From an uncultured Ruminococcus sp. (GTDB taxonomy: Bacteria; Bacillota; Clostridia; Oscillospirales; CAG-272), in NCBI GenBank assembly GCA_902778985.1, contig CACYZS010000207.1:1-5876 (forward strand): a stretch of 5,876 bases of DNA, in the 5' to 3' direction. Every line of letters starts with the position of its first letter. Within the stretch, counting starts at the first letter, position 1. A model generated the notes under the pieces. The model saw only the letters and a list, made by a program, of their open reading frames with translations, made no database searches and was not told where the DNA came from. Positions 1 to 5,544 of this stretch are shown piece by piece. The position numbers and the translations under genes were made by a program.

Positions 1-503
1 TTGAGAAGATCGATTTTGATAAAATCGATTTCGGCTCGGCGGAACCGGGAAATACCGAGCCCGAAACCTCCGGGACCGACAACTGGGACGAGAAACCGAA
101 ATACGACGGACCGGAAGAAAAGCGGTATTACACCCAGTATACGCCGCCGACGCCGGGGAACGGGATCATCCCGGAGCGCCCCGTCATGCCGCCGCGCGAC
201 TCTAACGGCAAGGTATCCAAGATCCTCGGTTTCATCGGACTTGCACTTGCGCTTTGCTTCAACCGGATCGCCGGGATCGTTCTGGGGATCATCGCTCTCT
301 GCAAAGCGAACAAGTCGATCCGGACGCTAGGTCACAAATCGTCCGACGCGACAGCGGGAAAAGTCCTCGGGATCATCGATATCGTTCTCGGTTGTTTGAT
401 GATTGTTTTGGTCATAGGGACCATCGTTCTCTTGCTTGAAACAGGAGAATTCGAAAACGTAAAGCCGTCGGGAGAGATTCCCGACTGGATCCATATGGCG
501 TAA
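1..503 (+). CDS. Small membrane protein with DUF4190/CD225-like C-terminal region (5' partial)
   Basis: The reading frame starting at base 3 is open from the left edge to the TAA at 501-503, so this is the last 166 residues of a longer protein. Visible residues 1-65 are hydrophilic, rich in acidic residues, proline, glycine and tyrosine, and look like a disordered cytoplasmic linker, including a short repeat KIDFDKIDF. After that come two hydrophobic segments, about 74-100 and 121-145, joined by a polar loop (KANKSIRTLGHKSS). The pattern GIVLGIIALCKANK, then a loop, then GKVLGIIDIVLG resembles DUF4190 or the related CD225-type two-helix domains. Function is unknown; such proteins often carry an N-terminal zinc ribbon or low-complexity region, which would lie outside the window. 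An in-frame ATG at 186 could be called as a start but has no ribosome binding site and would discard the linker. It converges on the DUF2752 gene. The family call is from memory of motif patterns and moderately sure. Confidence 0.75.
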   Translation, partial: EKIDFDKIDFGSAEPGNTEPETSGTDNWDEKPKYDGPEEKRYYTQYTPPTPGNGIIPERPVMPPRDSNGKVSKILGFIGLALALCFNRIAGIVLGIIALCKANKSIRTLGHKSSDATAGKVLGIIDIVLGCLMIVLVIGTIVLLLETGEFENVKPSGEIPDWIHMA

Positions 504-509
504 AAAGGA

Positions 510-541
510 AATCGACCGCCTGCAAACGAAGGCGGTCGGTT
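510..541. terminator. Bidirectional rho-independent terminator
   Basis: The arms CGACCGCC (513-520) and GGCGGTCG (531-538) pair perfectly and extend outward through a wobble and two A-T pairs, around a ten-base loop. On the plus strand the stem is followed by TTGTTTTAT; on the minus strand it is followed by TTCCTTTTTA. It sits in the 50 bp between two convergent stop codons, so it can end both transcripts. Confidence 0.85.
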
Positions 542-553
542 GTTTTATATCGT

Positions 554-964
554 TTACGCGCGAATGAAATCCCCGGCGGGATCGAAGCCGAACCCGATCA
601 GAAGGACGTTCCGGATGAAAAAGAAAACGACGAACAGAGAGAGCAGCGCGATCGTCCAGCCGCGCGGGATCCGGTACGAGAAAGGACCGCCGCGGATAAA
701 GGCGATCAGCGCTTTGACGTAATAGAAGAGCAGGACCGGGAACGACAGCAGAACCGGAGGATTGAGCCGAAACGCGGTCGGGAAATCGAAGCGCAGGATC
801 GCAAATACCGCGCGCGAACCCCCGCAGACCGGACAGTAGACGTGCAGAATGTCATGCAAAGGGCAGGTCAAAACGGGGACGCCCGATGAGCGGAGGTGCG
901 AAAACAAAAAGAAAACGCCGATAAAAAGCCCCGCCAGAACGAGGACGACCAGATGAAAACTCAA
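554..964 (-). CDS. DUF2752 domain-containing membrane protein
   Basis: The protein carries the DUF2752 signature: a first cysteine in CPLHDIL, then CPVCGGSRA (residues 44-52 counted from the start used here), followed by a segment like AFRLNPPVLL. Around it are three hydrophobic segments, near residues 3-23, 70-90 and 102-125, so it is an integral membrane protein of unknown function. The clustered cysteines suggest metal binding or a disulfide, but that is inference. At 136 residues it matches the usual family size. The start is uncertain. The TTG at 964 places residue 1 just before the first membrane helix but has no clear ribosome binding site. In-frame TTGs at 1030 and 1105 are equally weak; the latter would overlap the divergent neighbour. 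No in-frame ATG exists in the upstream stretch. The domain identity is much surer than the start. Confidence 0.82.
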   Translation of the reverse strand: MSFHLVVLVLAGLFIGVFFLFSHLRSSGVPVLTCPLHDILHVYCPVCGGSRAVFAILRFDFPTAFRLNPPVLLSFPVLLFYYVKALIAFIRGGPFSYRIPRGWTIALLSLFVVFFFIRNVLLIGFGFDPAGDFIRA

Positions 965-984
965 AAACGAGCGGCGGCGTAAAG

Positions 985-1009
985 TATTGTATACTATAAT
1001 CAGTATAAC
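985..1009. promoter_or_regulatory. AT-rich divergent promoter region
   Basis: This is the only AT-rich block between the DUF2752 and DUF1508 genes. On the plus strand TATAAT (995-1000) is a perfect -10 hexamer placed about 57 bp before the DUF1508 start, but the matching -35 position is GC-rich and poor. On the minus strand TACAAT (991-986) could serve DUF2752, also without a good -35. An inverted repeat TATACT/AGTATA (990-995 and 1002-1007) overlaps both and might be an operator or chance. Inference from base composition and hexamers only. Confidence 0.4.
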
Positions 1010-1057
1010 ATTTTCTCCGACGAAAAGCAAGCCGTCGGAGCGAAAGGGGGGCGACGA

Positions 1058-1651
1058 ATGGGCAGTTTCGTTATGCGGCGGGTCAAGGACGGCTTCGTCT
1101 TTCAACTCTATGCGCCAAACCGCCTGATCCTCTCGACTTCTCCGGTCTATATCACCGAGGACGCCTGCAAAAAAGGCATCCTGACCGTGATGGAGCAGGG
1201 GAAGAACGCGGGGGAGGCGGATCTGACCGAGGTCGGAAAGCCGCTGCCCAAGGCGCCTCGTTACGAGATCATGCGCGACGCCGCCGGTTCCTTTCGGTTT
1301 CGTCTGCGCGCCAAGAAGGGAGACGTGATCCTGACTTCTTCGGCGTATTCCGATCCGACGCTCGCGGCGCTCGGGATCGGTATGGTGCGCGAGAACGTCG
1401 AGGACGCCCGCACCTACGTCTGGAGAAACGGGGAAGTGGCGCTGATGAACCTGCTTCGCCGCGACAAAAAGAGCAAGAAAAAGCCGGGGCGTACCCCCGA
1501 CGTCGCAGAACTGACCATCTACACCGACCGTCCTCTGATGACCGAGGAGGATAGAGAAAACGGCGGCCCCGCCGCCCCCGCGGAACGCGGAGAGGGGAAT
1601 ACCGCCGTGAACGGAGAGACCGATCCGATCACCGAACTGTTCGGGGACTGA
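1058..1651 (+). CDS. Tandem DUF1508/YegP-like repeat protein
   Basis: The ATG at 1058 is preceded by AAAGGGGGG at 1043-1051 with about six bases of spacing, a strong ribosome binding site that favours it over the in-frame ATG at 1073. The 197-residue product has two copies of a beta-rich module typical of DUF1508 (YegP family). Copy one spans about residues 10-50 (DGFVFQLYAPNRLILSTS...Y) and copy two about 68-118 (AGSFRFRLRAKKGDVILTSS...Y, then GIGMVRENVEDA). A basic stretch (RRDKKSKKKPGR, 134-145) and an acidic, proline/alanine-rich tail ending TELFGD follow. There is no signal peptide or membrane helix, so it is probably cytoplasmic. Family function is not established. The stop TGA abuts the stop of the convergent acyltransferase. 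Confidence 0.8.
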   Translation: MGSFVMRRVKDGFVFQLYAPNRLILSTSPVYITEDACKKGILTVMEQGKNAGEADLTEVGKPLPKAPRYEIMRDAAGSFRFRLRAKKGDVILTSSAYSDPTLAALGIGMVRENVEDARTYVWRNGEVALMNLLRRDKKSKKKPGRTPDVAELTIYTDRPLMTEEDRENGGPAAPAERGEGNTAVNGETDPITELFGD

Positions 1652-2392
1652 TCACGCCTGTTCTTTCGACCGTTCGCCGAGAACGCGGTCGATCTCGTCC
1701 TGAATACGCGTTTTGACAAGTACGCAGAGTTCGGCGCGCGTCAGGTTTTCGTATTCGGAATAGGGAATGGCTTTGAGATAGCGTATCTCGGTCACGACCT
1801 TGCCGCGGATCTTGTTGGTGTTCATGGACTTCCACGAGTCGATGAGCGCCACCGGAACGATCGGGCATTTCGCGATCATCGCGCTGTAAAAGCAGCCGTC
1901 GTGAAATTCCTGGAGCGTGTTTTTGTTTTTCCCCCATTTCCCTTCGGGAAAAACGATGAATTTTCGCCCTTTATCGCGGACTTCCTCGCCCATCTGGCGA
2001 AGGCACTTGACCTGCTGGCGCGGGCGTTTCTGGTCGATCCGGATCCCGTCGAGCAGCGCGATCGCTTCGTTTGTCGAAAAAACACGGGAACTGCCGATCT
2101 CGATCAGGACCGAACAGGGCTCCTTGTGATAGGAGAGCAGTCCGATCGCGTCGTACTTGCCCTGATGGTTGGCGTACATGATGTAGCCGCCCTCGGTCGG
2201 AAGATTTTCCTCCCCCGTGACGATCGACTCGGTCTTCGCGTTCTTCCGGAGATAGGTCACCATCTTCTGCACGTGACGGTAGCGGAAGAGTTCGTCGTAC
2301 TTCTCCCGGTGACGGTGATAGTATTTCGCCTGAAACACCATCCACAGCATCCGGAAGAAACTCCGCATTACGACGTATCTGAAGCGCAGCAA
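1652..2392 (-). CDS. 1-acyl-sn-glycerol-3-phosphate acyltransferase family protein (PlsC-like), probable N-terminal frameshift
   Basis: The protein belongs to the PlsC/LPLAT family, which transfers a fatty acyl chain to lysophosphatidic acid to give phosphatidic acid at the membrane. The catalytic HX4D motif is NHQGKYD (H76, D81), motif II is DGIRIDQ (115-121), motif III is FPEGKWGK (148-155) where FPEGTRS is usual, and motif IV is CPIVPVALIDS (176-186). Its 246 residues fit the family. The first open codon is a TTG at 2392 with only a distant AAGAAGGGG upstream. A better start lies one base out of frame: ATG at 2432 with AAAAGAGAG just before it, reading MSNENEKKKGWTF, which would join directly to LLRFRYVV if the single base near 2393 were absent. 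I infer a one-base insertion or sequence error there; a natural TTG start remains possible. It lies divergent from the lipid kinase, which consumes a related lipid. Exact lysolipid substrate cannot be read from sequence. Confidence 0.85.
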   Translation of the reverse strand: MLRFRYVVMRSFFRMLWMVFQAKYYHRHREKYDELFRYRHVQKMVTYLRKNAKTESIVTGEENLPTEGGYIMYANHQGKYDAIGLLSYHKEPCSVLIEIGSSRVFSTNEAIALLDGIRIDQKRPRQQVKCLRQMGEEVRDKGRKFIVFPEGKWGKNKNTLQEFHDGCFYSAMIAKCPIVPVALIDSWKSMNTNKIRGKVVTEIRYLKAIPYSEYENLTRAELCVLVKTRIQDEIDRVLGERSKEQA

Positions 2393-2429
2393 GGAACGTC
2401 CACCCCTTCTTTTTCTCGTTTTCGTTTGA

Positions 2430-2445
2430 CATTATACTCTCTTTT
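2430..2445 (-). promoter_or_regulatory. Ribosome binding site and ATG probably belonging to the acyltransferase
   Basis: On the minus strand AAAAGAGAG (2445-2437) precedes ATG (2432-2430) by four bases. The thirteen codons that follow read as a normal lysine- and glutamate-rich N-terminus, then the acyltransferase frame continues one base out of register at 2392. This is the main evidence that the acyltransferase is frameshifted rather than started at TTG. Confidence 0.6.
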
Positions 2446-2535
2446 ATGAATTGAATATTAAATGCCGTTTCCGCCATCCCGGGCTACGACTGCGAATTCT
2501 ACGTCACGCAGGGACCGAGGGACGCCACGAGGTAC

Positions 2536-3507
2536 GTGAAGACCTGGCTTGAGGAGCACAACGGCGTACAGGCGCGGTTCTACGCCTGCGGCGGCGACGG
2601 CACTCTGAACGAGGTCGTGAACGGCGTCGTCGGGTTTGACAACGCTTCGGTCGGCGTGTATCCTTCCGGCAGCGGCGACGACTTCGTCAAATACTACGGC
2701 GGCCGCGACAACTTCCTGGATTTCAAAAAATTGCTCGACGCGCCCGAGGACGAGATCGACCTTCTCACGGTCGATAACGGCAAGCCCGGGGAGTTCCGCT
2801 ATTCGATCAACATCACCAACTTCGGCTTTGATACCACGGTCGCCAAGACCATGATCAAGGTCAAACGGAAAAAGATCATCGGCGGCAAGCACGCCTACGT
2901 CACCGGCGTTCTGACCGGACTGATCAAGGCGATGCGCAACAAGTGCGAGATCACGGCGGACGGCGAACGCGTCGACACCAAGGGACGCATCCTGCTCTGC
3001 ACGCTCGCGAACGGCGGTTACGTCGGCGGCGGCTTCTTCTGCGCGCCCCGCGCGATCAACAACGACGGGCTTATCGAGGTCACGGCGTTCCGTCCTCTGT
3101 CCCGGATCACCTTCGTCCGTCTGCTCGGTTCGTACACCAACGGTACGCACCTGGACGACGCCCGCTTCCAGAAATACATCACCTACCGCCGCGCCAAAGA
3201 GGTCTCCGTCAAGGCGCCCGAGGGCTTCTCGATGTCGGTCGACGGCGAGATCGTCGACGGGACCGAATTTACCATCGGGATCGCCAAGAAGGCCGTTCGG
3301 TTCGCCGTTCCCGAGGGGTGCGTGCTGATTGCCGGTCGGAACGGTGAGACGGTCGGCGCCGCTCCCGCAAAAGAGGAAGAGGCCCCCGCAGAGCCCGAAA
3401 CCCCCGTGGCGGAAGCCCCGGCCGAAGAGGTCGCGCCCGCGGTCGACCCGCTTTTTTTAAGAAACGGGCGCGTTTTTCGCGCCCGTTCTTTTATTTTTCT
3501 TTTTTGA
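2536..3507 (+). CDS. Diacylglycerol/lipid kinase (YegS/DagK family), N-terminus missing
   Basis: The family phosphorylates diacylglycerol or similar lipids with ATP at the inner membrane face. Visible motifs are GGDGTLNEV (residues 19-27, nucleotide binding), PSGSGDDF (43-50, usually PxGTGNDF), GGGFFCAPRAINNDGLIEV (164-182) and SVDGE (234-238). The GTG at 2536 is the first usable start, but homologous sequence continues upstream in frame to about 2455 (NAVSAIPGYDCEFYVT), where a TGA at 2452-2454 closes it. No ATG, GTG or TTG precedes that block, and the N-terminal NPxxG strand, roughly 20-25 residues, is absent. After about residue 265 comes an unusual alanine/proline/glutamate-rich tail. The frame then runs through the terminator hairpin to TGA at 3505, overlapping the convergent mscS end by 17 bp. 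With six instead of seven Ts at 3452-3458 it would stop as VDPLF-TAA before the hairpin. The product may be inactive, or the window sequence may be in error. Confidence 0.85.
   Translation: MKTWLEEHNGVQARFYACGGDGTLNEVVNGVVGFDNASVGVYPSGSGDDFVKYYGGRDNFLDFKKLLDAPEDEIDLLTVDNGKPGEFRYSINITNFGFDTTVAKTMIKVKRKKIIGGKHAYVTGVLTGLIKAMRNKCEITADGERVDTKGRILLCTLANGGYVGGGFFCAPRAINNDGLIEVTAFRPLSRITFVRLLGSYTNGTHLDDARFQKYITYRRAKEVSVKAPEGFSMSVDGEIVDGTEFTIGIAKKAVRFAVPEGCVLIAGRNGETVGAAPAKEEEAPAEPETPVAEAPAEEVAPAVDPLFLRNGRVFRARSFIFLF
3463..3505 (+). terminator. Strong rho-independent terminator of the lipid kinase gene
   Basis: A perfect stem, AACGGGCGCG (3463-3472) with CGCGCCCGTT (3478-3487), encloses a TTTTT loop and is followed by a T-rich tract to 3505. 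The plus-strand direction is clearly favoured. On the minus strand only TTCTT follows the stem, so it may end mscS transcripts weakly. It lies inside the open kinase frame, which is abnormal. Confidence 0.88.
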
Positions 3508-4312
3508 TGTGCACGTCCATCTGCGGATAGGGGATCTTGATCCCGGCGGCGTCAAGCGTGGTCTTGCAGTCCTCGATCAAGTCGAAGTAGGTCGACCAGT
3601 AGTCGACGCTTCTTACCCATACGCGGACGATCAGTTCGACGCCGCTCTGTCCGTTCGACATCACGCGCACCATCGGCGCGGGATCCTTCAGGACTGTCTT
3701 CTTTTTCTTGCAGAGTTCGAGCAGGAGTTTCTGTGCGCGCGGACGGTCGTCCTCGTACCCGATGGGAAGCGTGATGTCGATCCGGCGCGTATCCTTGACC
3801 GAATAGTTGACGACGACGGCGGACGAAGCGGTCCCGTTCGGGACGACCACGACCTTGTTGTCGGGGGTGCGCAGACGCGTCGAAACGAGCCGGATATCCT
3901 CAACCGTTCCGGAGTAACCCGCGACTTCGATGAAATCGTCGAGCCGGAAGGGACGCGTCACGATGATCAGGACGCCGCCCGCGATGTTCCCGAGGGCTCC
4001 GTTGACCGCGAGACCGATGGTAACGCCCCCGGCGGCGAGCAGAGCCGCTAAACCCGACGTGTCGATCCCGACGTAGGCGACCAGCGCGACGGCGATCAGC
4101 ACCTTCACCACGACGCGAACGACGTAGATCACGGTGCGGGACACGGTCTTGTCGACCTTATTTTTCTTTTCGGAACGGCGCAGGATCAGGCGCGAAACCA
4201 GATTGATGATCCGGAACGATACGAAGAGAATGATCAGCGCGATGGCGATCCGAAGACCGTGCGTCCGCGTCCATTCCCACAGTACCGCTTTGATTTCTTC
4301 CCAAGTAGGCAT
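3491..4312 (-). CDS. mscS: Small-conductance mechanosensitive channel, MscS family
   Basis: MscS-type channels form heptamers in the cytoplasmic membrane and open under tension during hypo-osmotic shock to release solutes. The 273-residue length is close to E. coli MscS. Hydrophobic segments lie near residues 20-43 (TM1) and 58-82 (TM2). The pore-lining TM3 region is GLAALLAAGGVTIGLAVNG (87-105), then ALGNIAGGVLII (106-117), followed by the family hallmark TRPFRLDDFIEV (119-130) and GTVEDI (135-140). The cytoplasmic beta and vestibule domains follow (VVVPNG at 155-160), and the C-terminus has the common IPYPQMDVH ending (260-268). The ATG at 4312 has GGGAG seven bases upstream. A good promoter stands ahead of it, and queA ends only 70 bp upstream on the same strand, so it may also be read through from queA. 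Its stop falls within the T tract of the neighbour's terminator. Confidence 0.93.
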   Translation of the reverse strand: MPTWEEIKAVLWEWTRTHGLRIAIALIILFVSFRIINLVSRLILRRSEKKNKVDKTVSRTVIYVVRVVVKVLIAVALVAYVGIDTSGLAALLAAGGVTIGLAVNGALGNIAGGVLIIVTRPFRLDDFIEVAGYSGTVEDIRLVSTRLRTPDNKVVVVPNGTASSAVVVNYSVKDTRRIDITLPIGYEDDRPRAQKLLLELCKKKKTVLKDPAPMVRVMSNGQSGVELIVRVWVRSVDYWSTYFDLIEDCKTTLDAAGIKIPYPQMDVHIKKEK

Positions 4313-4343
4313 ATCAGTACTCCCGTTTATTTCATCAATGTTT

Positions 4344-4373
4344 ATTGTACCACTTTCGCGGCGCTTTTGTCAA
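4344..4373 (-). promoter_or_regulatory. Sigma-A type promoter for mscS
   Basis: On the minus strand a consensus -35 TTGACA (4373-4368) is separated by 18 bp from TACAAT (4349-4344), which is preceded by TGG, an extended -10. Predicted transcription start is near 4337, leaving a short leader with GGGAG before the mscS ATG. The -35 box begins only ten bases after the queA stop codon and no terminator lies between. Confidence 0.8.
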
Positions 4374-4382
4374 ACGATTTCT

Positions 4383-5462
4383 TTAGCAGATGAACATCGC
4401 GTCCCCAAAGGAGAAGAAGCGGTAGCGCTCCAGGACGGCGATCCGGTACGCCTCGAGCATCCTTTCGCGCCCCGCAAACGCCGAGACCAGCATCAGGAGC
4501 GTCGATTGGGGCAGGTGGAAGTTGGTGATCAGTGCGTCGATCGCTTTGAAACGGTATCCGGGGTAGATGAAGATCCCGGTGTCGCCCTCGGTCGCGTGAA
4601 CGACGCCGTTGTCGTCGGCGACGCTCTCGAGCACGCGGCAGGAGGTGGTCCCGACCGCGACCACGCGTCCGCCCGCGGCGCGACGACGGTTGATCTCGGA
4701 GGCTGCGTCCTCGTCAAGGTGGAAATGTTCGGTGTGCATCAGGTGATCGGCGATCTTCTTTTCCTTGACGGGGCGGAAGGTGCCGAGCCCGATGTGCAGG
4801 GTGACCTCGGCGTATCCGACGCCCTTTCGTTTGATCGCGTCGAGCAGTTCGGGGGTGAAGTGGAGCCCCGCCGTCGGCGCGGCGGCGGATCCCTCCTCTT
4901 TGGCGTAGACCGTCTGGTAGCGCGAGAGGTCCTTCTGCTTCTTGTGAATATACGGGGGAAGGGGAAGTTCGCCGATCGCGTCGAGCAGTTCGTAGTCGTT
5001 TTTGAAGCGCGCGCGGTCGTAGTCAAACGAGACGATCCGGTTCCCGTCGTCTTTGACGTCCTCGACCTTCACGCGGAGCAGACCGTCGCCGAAGAGAAGC
5101 ACGTCGCCCGTCTTCGCGCGTTTCCCCGGACGGACCAGCGTCTCCCAACGTCCCTGTGGCAGAGATTTTAAGAGCAAAAGTTCCATCGTGCCGCCCGAGC
5201 GTTCGGTCACGCCGAGCAGCCGCGCGGGGATCACCTTCGACGAGTTGACGACGAGGATATCTTCCGGGCGGAGATAGTCGATAACGTCCGAAAAGACGCG
5301 GTGTTCGGGCGCGTCCTTTTTGCGGTCGACGACCATCAAGCGGGAGCCGTCCCGCCGCTCGGCGGGCGACTGCGCGATCAGTTCCTCGGGGAGTTCGTAG
5401 TCGAAATCCGAGGTCAGGAGCGTCGTCGGGACCTTTTCGTTCACGATGATCTGATTTGCCAT
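4383..5462 (-). CDS. queA: S-adenosylmethionine:tRNA ribosyltransferase-isomerase (QueA)
   Basis: QueA moves and isomerises the ribose of S-adenosylmethionine onto preQ1 at tRNA position 34, giving epoxyqueuosine, the penultimate step of queuosine synthesis in the cytoplasm. The 359-residue product fits the family. Motifs from the start used here include DFDYELPEELIAQSPAERR (19-37), VNSSKVIPARL (72-82), APTAGLHFTPELL (195-207), LHIGLGTFRPV (222-232), DHLMHTEHF (239-247), AVGTTSCRVLE (269-279), TNFHLPQSTLLMLVSAFAG (313-331) and FSFGDAMFI (350-358). The ATG at 5462 is preceded by AAAGAGGTG (5474-5466); an in-frame ATG at 5489 would add nine residues but has no ribosome binding site. The usual partner tgt is not in the window. 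It is divergent from dapA and lies upstream of mscS on the same strand. Confidence 0.97.
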   Translation of the reverse strand: MANQIIVNEKVPTTLLTSDFDYELPEELIAQSPAERRDGSRLMVVDRKKDAPEHRVFSDVIDYLRPEDILVVNSSKVIPARLLGVTERSGGTMELLLLKSLPQGRWETLVRPGKRAKTGDVLLFGDGLLRVKVEDVKDDGNRIVSFDYDRARFKNDYELLDAIGELPLPPYIHKKQKDLSRYQTVYAKEEGSAAAPTAGLHFTPELLDAIKRKGVGYAEVTLHIGLGTFRPVKEKKIADHLMHTEHFHLDEDAASEINRRRAAGGRVVAVGTTSCRVLESVADDNGVVHATEGDTGIFIYPGYRFKAIDALITNFHLPQSTLLMLVSAFAGRERMLEAYRIAVLERYRFFSFGDAMFIC

Positions 5463-5465
5463 AGG

Positions 5466-5474
5466 CACCTCTTT
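5466..5474 (-). promoter_or_regulatory. Ribosome binding site fixing the queA start
   Basis: AAAGAGGTG on the minus strand ends three bases before the ATG at 5462 and nearly matches the anti-Shine-Dalgarno complement. The upstream ATG at 5489 lacks any such sequence, so the shorter queA is preferred. The 82 bp between the queA and dapA starts show no convincing -35/-10 pair on either strand. Confidence 0.8.
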
Positions 5475-5544
5475 CCGATAGGGAAACATAGAATACAGTA
5501 AGGATCAAAAACAAAATCGGCGTTTTCCGCCGGGGAGAGAAACA

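Noticed and set aside
9..29. Perfect nine-base inverted repeat ATCGATTTT/AAAATCGAT with a three-base loop
   Set aside because: It lies inside coding sequence and is explained by the repeated peptide KIDFDKIDF; no T tract follows.
1..330. Arginine/serine-rich plus-strand frame at the left edge
   Set aside because: It overlaps the open frame of the two-helix membrane protein and shows the arginine-rich bias of an out-of-frame shadow.
1901..2449. Plus-strand open frame of 182 codons opposite the acyltransferase
   Set aside because: The HX4D and FPEG motifs are on the minus strand, and this frame has no ribosome binding site or domain.
2426..2454. TTGACA as a complete promoter for the lipid kinase
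   Set aside because: The -35 hexamer is perfect, but no -10-like hexamer lies 16-18 bp downstream (AATTGA at 17), so a functional promoter is not supported as the sequence stands.
2458..3150. Minus-strand open frame of 230 codons opposite the lipid kinase
   Set aside because: The kinase motifs GGDGT, GSGDDF and SVDGE on the plus strand are unambiguous; the antisense frame shows only D/V/A/R-rich composition typical of a shadow.
4134..5171. Long plus-strand open frame of 345 codons opposite mscS and queA
   Set aside because: It is antisense to two well-supported genes, has arginine/valine-rich low-homology sequence with no recognisable motif, and arises from GC-biased codon use on the other strand.
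5517..5532. Small hairpin CGGCG-TTTTC-CGCCG in front of dapA
   Set aside because: The stem is short and runs into the ribosome binding site, and no conserved lysine-riboswitch features fit in an 82 bp spacer; too weak to call regulatory.
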